64,000 nt of DNA from Salvia splendens (lineage: Eukaryota > Streptophyta > Magnoliopsida > Lamiales > Lamiaceae), in assembly GCF_004379255.2 (NCBI RefSeq), contig NC_056042.1:30731928-30795927 (forward strand), read 5' to 3'. The first letter of the stretch is position 1, and each line of letters starts with the position of its first letter. The position numbers and the translations under genes were made by a program. Positions 13,146 through 24,387 of this stretch are shown one piece after another. The notes beneath the pieces are model-generated. The model had not been told where the DNA came from and ran no database searches. It saw nothing but the letters and a program-made list of their open reading frames with translations.

Positions 13146-14497
13146 GGTAATATAGGAAAGTGAAGACATTTTTGTAGTTCTAAATAATCAGAGAAGTGGA
13201 AGTGAAAAGATTTTAGAAATGAAAAGGTTCTGAAAGCCAAATTGAACATTCATCTCTATAATGGAGCTAAAATGAATCAACAATATCTCTATAAATAGCC
13301 CTCAACCAAACTAGAAACGTAAATAGGAGAAAAAAAGATTCAAGAACCATAAGAAGCAAAAAAACGAACGTCACAACAATGATTATAACCATGTAGCAAC
13401 TACGCTTACAGATAAAGTAACCCCACCTCAAAAAGCAATCCAAAATAACCTCTTCACGCTTGGTTTGGTTGTCCGTCTTCGAACCTCAGATGCGCCACTC
13501 CTAGCAGTTAAGCACTTTAACTTAGTTTTAAAACTTGAAAAGTTGAACTAATTCTAACTTTAGAAACTTAAAGCTTTCATTTTAACGTAAACTAAAAAAA
13601 CATAACAAGGAACCCAAACAAACTAGAAACCATAATCTTCTTTAATCATTACTTACAACCATAATCTCTATCATCAATAGAATCTATCCAATTCCATTAA
13701 CTTACAACCCACTAGTCAAATTAACAAGCAAACCTCAAACAAAGCATATATCAACATAAATAAATAAATAAAAATATATAACAGATTGTATGATAATCAT
13801 TTCATGATGTAGAAAAAAGAAAAGAGATAAATCCCCTTTTAGCTTAAAACCTCTATTCTCAACTTTTTAAGCTTAAAAAATTCGACTGCATTACATCATC
13901 TTCACGTAATAAACTGAATAAGCTCGGAGGTAACTAGGGGTCAGGCCTTACACCAAATGAAACCTCTAGGTACATAGTTTAATAATAAAAAAGGTGATCT
14001 TCAAAATTCCAAGAGATTAGGGAGTTATGACTGTTTCAAAACAGGCTGCCAGTTCATGACAGTTTCTGGCGAATGTTTTCTAAGAATTTTTTAAAATAGC
14101 AAATGTTAATGTGATGGCTTGAAATTTTGAAGAGATCTTCCCAAGACCTGATAGTATGCATAAAAATTTTAGAACATATATTCCAGCATGTTAAGGTGGC
14201 CGAAACAGATCAGTACAGTAACAACTCATTTCAGATATTCATGTTTGCAATTAGTTTCATAGCCACAACCACTTACACAAATTCACTCCCAACAACTAAT
14301 TAATAGCCACAACAAGCATAATAATATGAAATCCCCAATTTTAGATTGAGTGCTAAAAATTCTCACTTTCACACACACAACCAAAAGACAAATCTTGAAT
14401 TCAAAACCACAAACATTAACTTAGGAAGTGATAATCAAAGAAGATTTCAATTTCTATCTTAAATTGCAAGAAATTAGTTTGGGTAAACAAAGCTTTA

Positions 14498-14668
14498 ACC
14501 TTTAGTCTCTCAATGGAGTTCGGAGAAGATGGGGAGGAATAAGCTTTGAGCAAAGAGGGGAAGATGAGCTGCTGGCAGCTATACTCGCCGCCGGAGTGGC
14601 TGCCGGCGGCGGACAGACGGAGAGTGGTTGCTGGAGAGGGATAACCGGAGAGGGTTTAGGGTTGTAAA
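14498..14668 (-). other. Probable 5' UTR exon of the RPC7-like gene
   Basis: On the minus strand this GC-richer block begins with CCCTAAACCCTCTCC, a common plant telo-box/leader motif, and ends at a donor-like GAGACTAAAG/GTTAAAG. An acceptor (ACCAG) lies about 8 nt upstream of the RPC7-like ATG at 12669. This implies a leader intron of about 1.8 kb. It is inferred from sequence; transcript support was not available. Confidence 0.5.
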
Positions 14669-14790
14669 AGAGAACAAAGTAATATACCCTTTATTCTCAT
14701 TTTTTATATTGTTACCCCTTTTGTAGCAGTATTTCTTTAATTATTTATTTTCCTATAACTATCCAAATAAAGATAATAGTATAAAACAAT

Positions 14791-15047
14791 AGAAGATAAT
14801 CAAATGCAAATTCTAAATATTGTACAAACTTCAAATTATGATCTAGACTATTAAAAACGGTCAACAGATGACAAAATAATAGCAACAGAAAATGTTAACA
14901 CAGTGTCAACAGTTGATGCTGTTTTGATATTGTGTTAACACTGTGTTGATATTTTCTGTTGCTACTATTTTGTCATCTGTTGATAATTTTTTATTGGGCC
15001 AAATCATGTTTGGAGTTTGTACAATATATGAGTTTGCATTTTATCAC
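14791..15047. mobile_element. Hairpin (fold-back) MITE
   Basis: The two halves are inverted copies. The left contains CAAATGCAAATTCTAAATATTGTACAAACTTC, quoted here in parts as CAAATGCAAATTC and TTGTACAAACTTC, then AGATGACAAAATAATAGCAA. The right carries the matching complements ending GTTTGTACAATATATGAGTTTGC. The spacer is about 20 bp. There is no coding content. The insertion lies just upstream of the RPC7-like leader exon, so it may sit in the promoter region. Confidence 0.75.
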
Positions 15048-15157
15048 TAATATAAAACAATAGTTATATTCATACGTGTAGTTATTTTCTAATCTTAGTC
15101 AATCTATTAAATGTAAAACTAACACACAAAAGAGCACAAAAAGAGTTATAAAAGACA

Positions 15158-15350
15158 TTAATTAAAGGGTGGGGATCCTCTGCTGTGCTGAAAAGCACAG
15201 CAGCCCCTGCTGCCTCACCCAAAAAATAAAATAATCAAATAAATAAAAATAAATTTAATTAAATAAATATATATTATTTTAATGTTTTGTGTGAGGCAGC
15301 AGGGGCTGCTGTGCTTTTCAGCACAGCAGAGGATCCCCTCCCTTAATTAA
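15158..15350. mobile_element. Long, nearly perfect inverted repeat (MITE hairpin)
   Basis: Left arm about 15167-15224 and right arm about 15287-15342 are complementary with about two mismatches, separated by about 60 bp of A/T-only DNA. Both arms carry GGATCCTCTGCTGTGCTG and a nested small hairpin (CTGTGCTGAAAAGCACAG). Both sides are flanked by TTAATTAA (15158-15165 and 15343-15350), which could be a target duplication, but the motif is palindromic so it may belong to the arms. Confidence 0.8.
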
Positions 15351-15780
15351 ATTCTCTATTTTCTAATTAATTTCCTTTCAGATTTATTGTGATTACTAGT
15401 TTCACCAATAAAACCAAATATAAACACTTAAACCTTATTTATGACATAAAAGGTGAAGGGAAAAAAAGTCTAAAACTAGTGCAAAATTACTATCATTATT
15501 AGTACTACTACTACCTTTTTACCGGAGAAACACAAATCCTTTGTCCAAGAAACTTTTGCGATACACTCTAATTTCAATAATTTGCCAACTTTAGGTAGAT
15601 GTGTTTAAATATATCAGATCAATACTGTATGATGAATCACAAAAGAATGATTACATTAAAAGATGATGTAGAGTTAAATAGACCTACTACATATGTCAAT
15701 AGATTAGGTGATAGTAGTAGAAATATAACTTGGCCTGCAAATAAAGAGTGTTATTTTATCAGCTGTATTATTTTTACCCA

Positions 15781-15950
15781 AAATATTTTAAATAGTTATT
15801 GATAAAAGTCATGCAGCAGAGTAGTTAAGGAGGAAGAAATGGAATTATTCAAAATAATATGTACGAAATATTTTAAATAGTTATTGATAAAAGTCATGCA
15901 TCAGAGTAGTTAAGGAGGAAGAAATGGAATTATTCAAAATAATATGTATG
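15781..15950. repeat. 85-bp tandem duplication, two copies
   Basis: Copy 1 is 15781-15865 and copy 2 is 15866-15950. They differ at about two positions (GCAGCAG versus GCATCAG, and the last base or so). The unit is noncoding. High identity suggests a recent duplication. Confidence 0.9.
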
Positions 15951-16569
15951 TTACCAACTGAAAGATACACACTTTATTAATCTTTTATTCAAACAAGAAG
16001 GAGAGAAGGATTTATTCAAAATTAACAAATAAAAGATACTCGCCTTATTAATCTTTAATTCAAACATCAACATCGAAGCAGCTATGAGAATTTCGTTTTA
16101 TTTATTCTTCTCAATTTGTTTATATGTGTTTAAAAATCTATACGATTGTACAATCACATAATTCATTAACGAAGAGACCACGTCATCTAGAACTAATTAA
16201 CAATTAAATTTAATTGATGTCAAGGACACATCGTCACATAAATCGAATATCAACATAATCATATGCTTTAGATAATAAGGCCATCAATTAGCATTCTTTC
16301 CATATTCTTTTATAATTAATTGTACACTACAAAAAAGTCAAATAGCAAGCAACAAAGTTTCGATAATAATAATAAATTTACCTTTAAGCTTGGTAGTCCA
16401 TTTGTCACTAACTTACCGAGCAAAATTGACGAGAAAAAGCAAGTACTCGACAACTAAACGACCAGTTTACAAAGACATGTTGAAGTAATTTTTGAGCAAA
16501 ATATTTGGCGAGCAAACTGTGCTCACTAAATTTGCGAGCAACGCATATGGTCCCTACATTTGAATTTAC

Positions 16570-16830
16570 GAGCACAGCAAAACTATATTTAAATATAGAA
16601 ACGATGAACAAAATCATACGTAGGGAATTTTGGGTCATGATTAGTTTATTTTTAGGTCATTCTAATCAAGAATGACCTAAAATGATCTTAACATGACATC
16701 AAACTCAAATTTTATAATATAACCTAAAACTGTTTGATAATGACCCTCCGTATTTTTGATTAATTATTGATCATTAGATCACTTAATCCTAGGGCCAAGA
16801 TTTGAGCTGCATTTTTAGTTGTGCAGAATG
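16570..16830 (-). mobile_element. MITE family copy 1 (shared with 58.2 kb and 59.2 kb)
   Basis: In reverse orientation this matches the repeats at about 58245-58490 and 59165-59410. Shared blocks include GAACAAAATCATACGTA, the TTTTAGGTCATTCT/AATGACCTAAAATGA pair, GACATCAAACTCAAATTTT and TTGATTAATTATTGATCATT. Terminal inverted repeats resemble TTTAAATA.AGAAATGCAG. Confidence 0.7.
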
Positions 16831-17307
16831 CATTCTTATTTGGATATCTCCCTTATATCATGAATATCGTTGATGTGTAGTCTATTTTAGAAATTTCTTA
16901 TTTCATTCTTTATCTGTCTCATGCCTATTTTCTAATTGAGTTGTCCCATTTTTAGTATCCCAGTGTATAATTTATACTTAAAAACTAATAAGAGCTTTTA
17001 ATTGCCTCTAACTTTTGTATCTCTTTAAAACTACATTTGGGCTAATACACTTTACGCTCTAATATATCTCTATTGAGAGAGATAAATTGAAAGTTAAAGT
17101 CATATTACTACCATATTTATCTTTTTTTCATGAAAAATCATTCTTTTAGGAGAAAGGTTTTGAAAAGGTATTATACATTTTCTCATTTTAAAGAGGTACA
17201 TTTTTTTACCTCTCTATTAATGAAGGGGTAAAATCGTAACTACCATATTTAATTTGTCTTCTTTTCGTGAAAAGTCATTCTCTAAATGGAAAGTATTTAA
17301 AAAGGTA

Positions 17308-17508
17308 CTCCCTCCGTCCCAAGGAAAATGACCTCTTGCTTGGGCAGCACGAAGTTTTATGCAATTCTATTTTGTGTGTTAAGTGGAGAAAGTAAAGTAG
17401 AGAGATGAAATAAAATAGAGATAAAGATATTTTCATTTAAAGTAATGAGTCATCTTGATTGTGATGGACTAAAAAGAAAAGTAGTCATTTTTAGTGGGAC
17501 AAAGGAAG
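17308..17508. mobile_element. Stowaway-like MITE
   Basis: Terminal repeats are CTCCCTCCGTCCCAAGGAAA and TTTAGTGGGACAAAGGAAG, flanked by TA on both sides (17306-17307 and 17509-17510), the target duplication of Tc1/mariner-related Stowaway elements. Confidence 0.8.
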
Positions 17509-17977
17509 TATTACTATATTTTATGTTTTGGAATGCATTTTGTACTATTATAGTATTTTAAAAAATAAATTTCCTTTCTATATCCATTTTCTATAGAAAT
17601 GTTACTTTTTGAAGATATATTTTAATTTTTAAAAAATAAATAAATGATATATTTTATTTATTTATTTTTTCTTATTAGAGATGCTCTAGTAACATGCTCC
17701 TATTCATTAATAAATTAACACCTCTTGCTTAAAACAGATGTGACATTTCGAGGTGATAAAAAGAAATAGTTTTTCCCTATATATCATAAAGTGTGATTAG
17801 AATGATCAAATTTTAAAATTATAAACTTAGAGCTTAAATAATTCATTTGTCCTTTAGCTACGATAAAAGATTACAATCAATAAATCAGATTTTGTTTGAT
17901 ATAATCTTCGCATTGATTATTTAATTAATCTCTATGTCCACCAAAGTATTTTTTGACTGCACACCAAAAGTGGATTA

Positions 17978-18579
17978 GAGCATCCACTATGGGGCGCCTG
18001 ATGGCACGCCCGATGCGTGCCATCGTCCGCGGCGTCGATCGTCCGCGTGGGTGTCATTTATCCTCCGCGCCCTAAGACCACGGCCGATGCATCGTCAGCG
18101 GTTGAAGCGTGGACGATGGCGTATCGTCCGCGCCATCGTCCGCCCCATTGTGGGCTCGGCGGACGATGGTCGCGGACGATATACCATCGTCCGCGCTTCA
18201 ACCGAGTGGAACGATGATGAAGGTGCATCTAGCTCGTCCAGCACAGCGGCCGAGCCCCCCGCTAGAGGATTGCCGTCGGGCTTCGACGAGGTTCTAGCCA
18301 GACAGGCCTCAATGCGCAACCAACAGGACCATGCACAACTCATGAACGACATGGTTGAAGAAGTGTGGGCCCGTAACCGCCGTCGTTGAGTTTGCGTTTT
18401 TTTAAAATTCGTATTGTAATGTATTAATTTTTATATATGAAATGAAGTTTTTTCCCAATTTTGTGTTATTTAAATATTCAAATAAAATAAGATGCATAGG
18501 GCGCCCCATTGCAGGTGGGAGGGTAGGATGATAAAACTGATGACGTGGCGCGCCTTAGAGCTCCCCATGATGGATGCCC
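17978..18579 (+). mobile_element. PIF/Harbinger deletion derivative carrying a transposase C-terminus
   Basis: The ends are GAGCATCCACTATGGGG and CCCCATGATGGATGCCC, flanked by TTA on both sides (17975-17977 and 18580-18582), the Harbinger target site. Inside, about 18200-18389 on the + strand codes the tail of an ALP1/HARBI1-like transposase (TEWNDDEGASSSSSTAAEPP, ending VEEVWARNRRR-stop). The same tail is found in the element at 48559-50442. The N-terminal and catalytic parts are gone, so this is a non-autonomous derivative of that family. Confidence 0.85.
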
Positions 18580-18582
18580 TTA

Positions 18583-20720
18583 CTTTAATTTTTTTGGTTC
18601 ATGTCTCCTCTCATTTATGGAAAAGTAGCCAAAACTGGATAACAATATTAATAATGATTAATAAATAATAAGTAGCCATTTAATTTGGATAATACTAATA
18701 AATAGTGTAAATTAGTAAACATAGTCCAGTGGCTTTGGTACCAACTCTTCTACCAACATTCGGTATGTGGTCTACTCGACCAGATTGGATGTCTTGTCCC
18801 AAATCTCCGCTGTCATTTCTTAAAATACCAACTTAAATTTCAGTAATTAATAATGCTAAATACATAAAACAAATGCAATAGTTAGCAAAACATTGGGGTA
18901 AATAAATAGTCAAAACCTCTAAATACACACTAATCCCCTTGCCGTAAAGCACAAACGGAGCAACTCCAATAAAAAATGTGATGAAGTACAAAACATGGAT
19001 TACTCAATATAGTAATACTATAATTTAAAATAGAATTTTCAATTTATAATTAACTATAAATTTATTTGCATGATAATTTTATAAATAAAAGCGAAATTAT
19101 TGGACATGTTTTATGCCAAAAGAATTGGCTGATTGGGACTTGGAAATGGGGTAGGGAAAACTTTTAAATTTATCTATTTATATATTTGCATATTTTGTTT
19201 GTTATCTTAAACTCTATCTTTTTATAGTTTAAAAAAATCGCATAATTTAATAGTATATGACAAAATATTTGAAAAAAACATACCGTATTAAATTACGACA
19301 AAGGCTTTGAACTTTATGTAATATGATTTGTACAGCACTACGAATTACTGAAATGCATGTTAATTTCGTTTTCCCTTTCCCCTTTAATCTTTTTTTTTTC
19401 TTTCGAATGATATTTTTTTTGTTTTCGTATCTTCAGTTTCAATAACGTCATTTACTTTCAAATAATTATTTTAATAATTAAATAATTTTAATTAAAAATA
19501 TTTTTGCTAAATATATAAAAGAATCGAACGGATTATCTTTGAAAAATTTCCAATGCTTTTATTTTCGTTCATACATCAAAATTAATTATTTATATGCAAT
19601 TGGAATATGCACTTTGTTATCCTGTTTTTATTTCCATTCATACATCAAAATTATTCACATTTAATTAACTATTTTATGGTGGAAACTATTCTCCACTCAC
19701 CTACTTCACTCTAATTTGTTCTTGTAATTACTAATTTTTTATTAGACGGCTCATTCCCCAATCATAATATTATATAATATCTTAATAAATAGTATAACTC
19801 TCTCAAATATGATTATTTTTATGATGTAGAGAATATTAATTTCATTCTGAAATTGCTTTTAACTATTTACAGTATATGTTTTATTTCCTAATATTAGCAT
19901 TAGCTTTCTTATGATATACTCCGTATTACATCAGTCTTATTTAAAGAGAAATATTATTTTTATCAGCATCAGAATTATGCAGTGTTCTATAATGTGTTCA
20001 GGATAAATTAGAGAGAATCTTGTTTCTACTTTTAGAATATATGTCACTTTAAATGAGACATAACACAAAGAGGATAACATGTCATTTTGTGTGGCACACA
20101 TATTATATATTTTAAAACCTTTATATACAATTATGATGCTATTTAATATATTTATTATATTAACTTAATTAAGTCAATAGTTTCACCGTGCACGAAGAGC
20201 TATTTAATTAGAGAGCGAATCTAGTTTAATTAATGAAGGAGTGTTAATACAATGTCTTTGGGTAGAGACATTCCAACCGCAACTTCGCCGGCTCTCATTA
20301 ATTATATCAATAATCCTCATTTTTAAAACTAAGCATCAATTTTCCCACAATAACTTAAACCAACAGATCCACTCATATTCTTTGAACACACCAATGTTCA
20401 CACATAAATTAATCCCACACCTCATTATAATAACTCCTTTTCAGCTCTATTTCTCTGACATGCTCAATCGGTCAAAATCAGTGGTTGTTAGCAACTAAAA
20501 CTAAAATAAATATATAATAAAGATAAATGTAGGATTCATGAGTGCCTCACCTTCCAACACTAATTTAAGCAACCATGATTTGCAGGAATCCACACACAAT
20601 TTCTTGTCTGTGGGATCATTAGCCCCCTTCCTCGTTTGTCTTTAACAATTTCCTAGAAATTTCCTAAACCAAACCCATTTAGGAGTATTTATTAATATTG
20701 CTACTAAGCAAAGTGATAGT
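18583..20720. other. Intergenic, AT-rich, no gene seen
   Basis: Long A/T runs on both strands with only short random ORFs. The last part presumably holds the promoter of the kinase gene that starts at 20726, but I see no decisive motif. Confidence 0.4.
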
Positions 20721-22113
20721 AAATTATGGGCTTTGTGAAGTTTCTCCGTCTGAAGCTGAGAGGGAGGAGGGCGGCGGAGAGGGTTGCAGCCGTTGATATT
20801 GGCGGAGAAGGAGATGTCGGAGATGCGATTTTCTGCAAGTCCATGGGTGAAGGAGCGATTGTGTATGCGTGGGAAGAGATTAGGAAATTTACGATGGATT
20901 TTGCAACTGTGATCGGATATGGAGGTTTTAGTACTGTTTATCTTGCTCAACTCTCCGATTCGTTGACGGCGGCGGTGAAGATCCAGTTTCGCTGCACACA
21001 GCGTTTGAATGAAGCTTACAAGCAGGAATTGGAGATTTTGCTTCGAATCAACCACCCTTATATTGTCAAGTTGCTTGGCTATTGTGGTGAAGATAATAGA
21101 GGTAAAGAAATTCAAAATACATTATTTTGAAAAAATGAAAATATTTTATTCAATTTATCAAAAAGAGCAAAGAAATCCAACTATAGGAGGACAAAAAAAA
21201 AATGCAGACTTAAAATATACTTATATTTAAAATTTTAAGGCACATAACAAAACTGAAAAACTACTTACTCACCTTTAAAATTATAAATTATTTTATTTTG
21301 ATATGTCTCTTAAAAATAGAAAATTTATATTTAAAAACTTTTTTTAAAGATGGGAATCATTAAAATTTGTATCGTTTTCAAAAAAATATTTTTATAAAAT
21401 AAAGGGAGCATTATTATTTGGTATAACATCATATAACCTAGCTAGGATACTATTGGATAGAGAAAAAAAAATTAAATTCCAATAACCTCAACATGTATAG
21501 TGCTTCATTTTTATTTCAAAATGGTATTGATTTATGTTTAATAAATTTGCAGAACAAGGCACATTAATATTGGAGCACGCAGTGAACGGCAATCTTCATG
21601 AAAAGCTGCATAATTCAATCTCAAGCCTCTCATGGCGGAGAAGGATGGCCATAGCCTTCCAGCTCGCCACCGCCGTAGATTATCTCCACCAAAACTGCAT
21701 CATCCACTGCGACATCAAATCTTCCAACATCTTACTCGACGACAAGCTCAACTGCAAGCTCTGCGATTTCGGCTCATCGAAAATGGGCTTCGCTTCACTA
21801 GTAGCCTCTTCCAGCTCGAGGAGCCGAGCAGCGATGCTCGGCTCACCTGGCTACACCGATCCTCACTACATGAGGACGGGACTCACCTCCAAGAAGAGCG
21901 ACGTGTACAGCTTTGGAGTGATCCTGTTGGAGCTCGTGTCCGGGATGGAAGCCCTCGACCCATTGAGTGGGGAGAGGCTGACCGCGAGGGTGGGCCCCGC
22001 TCTTCGAGATGTGGAGAAGGTTGTTGAGATGGTTGACCCGCGGCTGAAAAGCCGCGGGGATTTTGATTGGGAGGAAGCTAAGGCAGTGGGCGAGGTGGCG
22101 GCCACGTGCCTTA

Positions 22114-24184
22114 GGCCATCCACAACGCTGTTCCTATACCGTTCCTAAACCGTTTCTTAAACCACTATTTGAGGGCCCCACTGTACTTTTTTACTCCATT
22201 CCTTAACTAAGGAACGGAACCTGCAACCCTCGTTCCTTAACCGTTCCTTAACCGTTCCTTAAATTACTATTCATTCAATTTCATTTTTTTTTAATTTCAA
22301 CTCAATTCAATTAAAAAAACAAACACATTTTATTAAAAAACACACAACATTAAAACAAAGTTACAACTTAAACTTAAAAAAATAAAAAGCACACAATTAA
22401 AATCATAAAAAAATAAAAGTACACAATTTTAATAATTTCATCCGCCAAAGTTTGCCCAAATGTGCTCAATTAGATCATGTTGGAGTTGGGTGTGGGCGCT
22501 AGAGTCGCGTGTCCTTGCACGAATAGATAACCGTTCTTGTATAGACGGATGCACTCCACTTCGAGGCGGACTACTTGCGGTTGAGCTTCCGGGGGATTCG
22601 GGGTCGAACCAATTTCCCGCCTCGGGTCCTTCGTCTTGGACAATCATGTTGTGCAAGATTATGCACGTATACATGATGTCGACCATGTTCTCCATGAACC
22701 ACGTACGAGCCGGGGCTTTGATGATGTTGAAGCGCGCTTGGAGAACCCCGAACGCCCTCTCCACATCCTTGCGAGCAGCCTCCTGCTTCTGCGCAAAAAG
22801 AGCCTGCTTTGGGTTCGCAGACCCACTGCACGTCTTCACGAAGGTAGGCCACTTCGGGTAGATGCCATCGGCGAGATAGTACCCCATTTTATAAAGCCGA
22901 TTGTTGGCGACGAAGTTGATGGCCGGCGCTTTACCATCCAAAACTTCGGTCAAGAGGTCGCACTGGTTGAGCACGTTTACGTCGTTGTTCGACCCGGGGA
23001 CCCCGAAGTACGCGTGCCAGATCCAAAGGCGGTAGTCGGCAACGGCCTCGAGTATAACGGTTGGGTGGGTACCTTTGTGGCCGCTCGTGTAGGACCCCTT
23101 CCACGCCACCGGGCAATTCTTCCATTGCCAGTGCATGCAATCGACGCTGCCGAGCATCCCTGGGAATCCGTGCACTGTTTCGTGAAGGTCGAGAAGGAAC
23201 TGACAATCGGCCGTGCTTGGCCTCCGGAGAAATTCGTCGGTGAAGGCTGCCCGGACGCCTTTGCAGAATTTGAGCAAGCACATTCGCCCAGTGCTATCTC
23301 CGATGTGGAGGTATTCGTCGAACATGTCGGCCGTTTGTCCAGTCGCAAGCTGGCGGATTGCTGCAGTACATTTCTGCAGCGTCGTGTGGCTGGGACGTCC
23401 GACCGCGTCGAACCCTTCCTGGAAGAACTCTTCCCGGGCTGCCAAAGTATTCGCGATGTGGAGAAATAACGGTTTCCCCATGCGGAAACGGCGACGGAAG
23501 TACGTATCTCCCCAAACCGGGTTATCGCAGAAGTAGTCGCGTACTAACCTTGCGGCGGCTTCCTCCCGGTTACGATGGATGTACGTACGGGAGCGACGTT
23601 GGGGCGGAGCGGCTTCTTCCGCCTCCCGTCGTCGATCTTCTTCAAGTGATTGTTCCAATATTTGACGCATTTGTTCATAAGGATCCATTAGTTTGATTAA
23701 ATTTGGGAGAAGGAAAATAGAGTTGATTTGAGATGAAAATTGGGGTGGAAATAGAGAGAAATAGATGTGTGTTTGTGATTGAAATGAATATGAAATAGGA
23801 GTATTTATAGAGTAAATAAATAAAATAAAATAAAAAAAAACGGCTATAAAATTAACGGTCTCATTACCGTTAATAAAAAAAAATTTTATTTTTTTTTTAT
23901 TAAATTCGAATTTTTTTTTAAAAAAAATGAATTATTGCGTCATCGGGACGAAGCCCACTCGCGGGGCAGCGAGTGGGCTTCACGCGTCGAATGGGAGTCC
24001 GCCACGTCGCCTCGGCGCGTGGCGGAACGTTTCGTTCCGCGTTCCGGAGGAACGAAACGCGGCACGGCATGGGAACGGTGGCGGCACGGAATGGCGACGG
24101 AACGCACGCTGCAACGCGTGCCGCCGCGAAACCGTTCCTCCGGAACGGCATAGGAACGGCGACGGCACCGCGTTGCGGGTGCTC
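22114..24184 (-). mobile_element. PIF/Harbinger DNA transposon, structurally intact
   Basis: Ends are GGCCATCCACAACGC and GCGTTGCGGGTGCTC (imperfect terminal inverted repeats), flanked by TTA on both sides (22111-22113, 24185-24187). Subterminal regions repeat CCGTTCC-type motifs (for example near 22130-22260 and 24040-24165), candidate transposase-binding sites. The right end is GC-rich; the rest is AT-rich. It encodes one long minus-strand ORF, the transposase. No Myb-like ORF1, which partners the transposase in characterised PIF/Ping elements, is seen. Confidence 0.92.
22438..23688 (-). CDS. Harbinger (ALP1/HARBI1-like) DDE transposase
   Basis: An uninterrupted minus-strand ORF of 416 residues. 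The DDE nuclease fold is indicated by D183 (LGSVDCMHWQWKN), D236 (PGSNNDVNVLNQ) and E310 (KDVERAFGVLQARF). An N-terminal helical region has KPLFLHIANTL, and the tail is Ser/Pro-rich followed by LQHDLIEHIWANFGG. Length is usual for plant Harbinger transposases (about 380-450). The start is the first ATG in frame, near the element's right side. In plants such proteins act with a Myb-like partner to excise and reinsert the element at TTA/TAA sites; that is family knowledge. The ORF looks capable of producing protein, but activity cannot be judged from sequence. Confidence 0.93.
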   Translation of the reverse strand: MDPYEQMRQILEQSLEEDRRREAEEAAPPQRRSRTYIHRNREEAAARLVRDYFCDNPVWGDTYFRRRFRMGKPLFLHIANTLAAREEFFQEGFDAVGRPSHTTLQKCTAAIRQLATGQTADMFDEYLHIGDSTGRMCLLKFCKGVRAAFTDEFLRRPSTADCQFLLDLHETVHGFPGMLGSVDCMHWQWKNCPVAWKGSYTSGHKGTHPTVILEAVADYRLWIWHAYFGVPGSNNDVNVLNQCDLLTEVLDGKAPAINFVANNRLYKMGYYLADGIYPKWPTFVKTCSGSANPKQALFAQKQEAARKDVERAFGVLQARFNIIKAPARTWFMENMVDIMYTCIILHNMIVQDEGPEAGNWFDPESPGSSTASSPPRSGVHPSIQERLSIRARTRDSSAHTQLQHDLIEHIWANFGG

Positions 24185-24387
24185 TTAGTGATTCCCCCGC
24201 TCATCGGCCTTCGATGTCGGATGTCTTGATTGTTTTGAGGAAGGGAGTTTCATCGATATCGTGTTTGGTTTGATGAGAAGATGTTATGGTTTTTTGTATA
24301 GAATTTGATCGGGTTGTTTTGGTTAGGGTTGATGTGTTGTTGTCTCGTAATTTGTAGGATATCCGGTACATGTTATAAGTGTATATT

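Larger units (their letters stand above)
20726..24273 (+). pseudogene. Receptor-like cytoplasmic kinase, last exon split by a transposon
   Basis: Exon 1 is 20726-21101 and exon 2 starts at 21553 (GT-AG, in phase). The kinase domain starts near residue 60: glycine loop GYGGFSTVYLA, catalytic lysine K85 (AAVKIQ), catalytic loop HCDIKSSNILL with D179, and CDFGSSK with D197. HCD replaces HRD, so it is a non-RD kinase. The activation segment is GSPGYTDPHY. The closest family I recognise is the plant soluble RLK group of At1g33260 type, with no signal peptide or transmembrane segment. At 22114 the frame enters a Harbinger element and stops at 22146-22148, after SubIX-like residues EVAATCL. Beyond the element, 24188-24273 continues the same frame and encodes a typical subdomain XI (SPAHRPSMSDVL) with a stop at 24271. 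The present reading frame therefore lacks its last kinase helix and gains about ten foreign residues. Confidence 0.85.

Noticed and set aside
16325..16400. CACTACAAAAAA, a CACTA-transposon-like end
   Set aside because: No matching inverted end or target duplication could be found nearby.
22636..23469. Long + strand ORF of 277 residues
   Set aside because: It is the complement of the Harbinger transposase frame, with no recognisable domain. The opposite frame has all DDE motifs.
23918..24229. Arg-rich overlapping ORFs in the GC-rich block
   Set aside because: They arise from the GC-rich subterminal repeats of the Harbinger element; four frames are open together.
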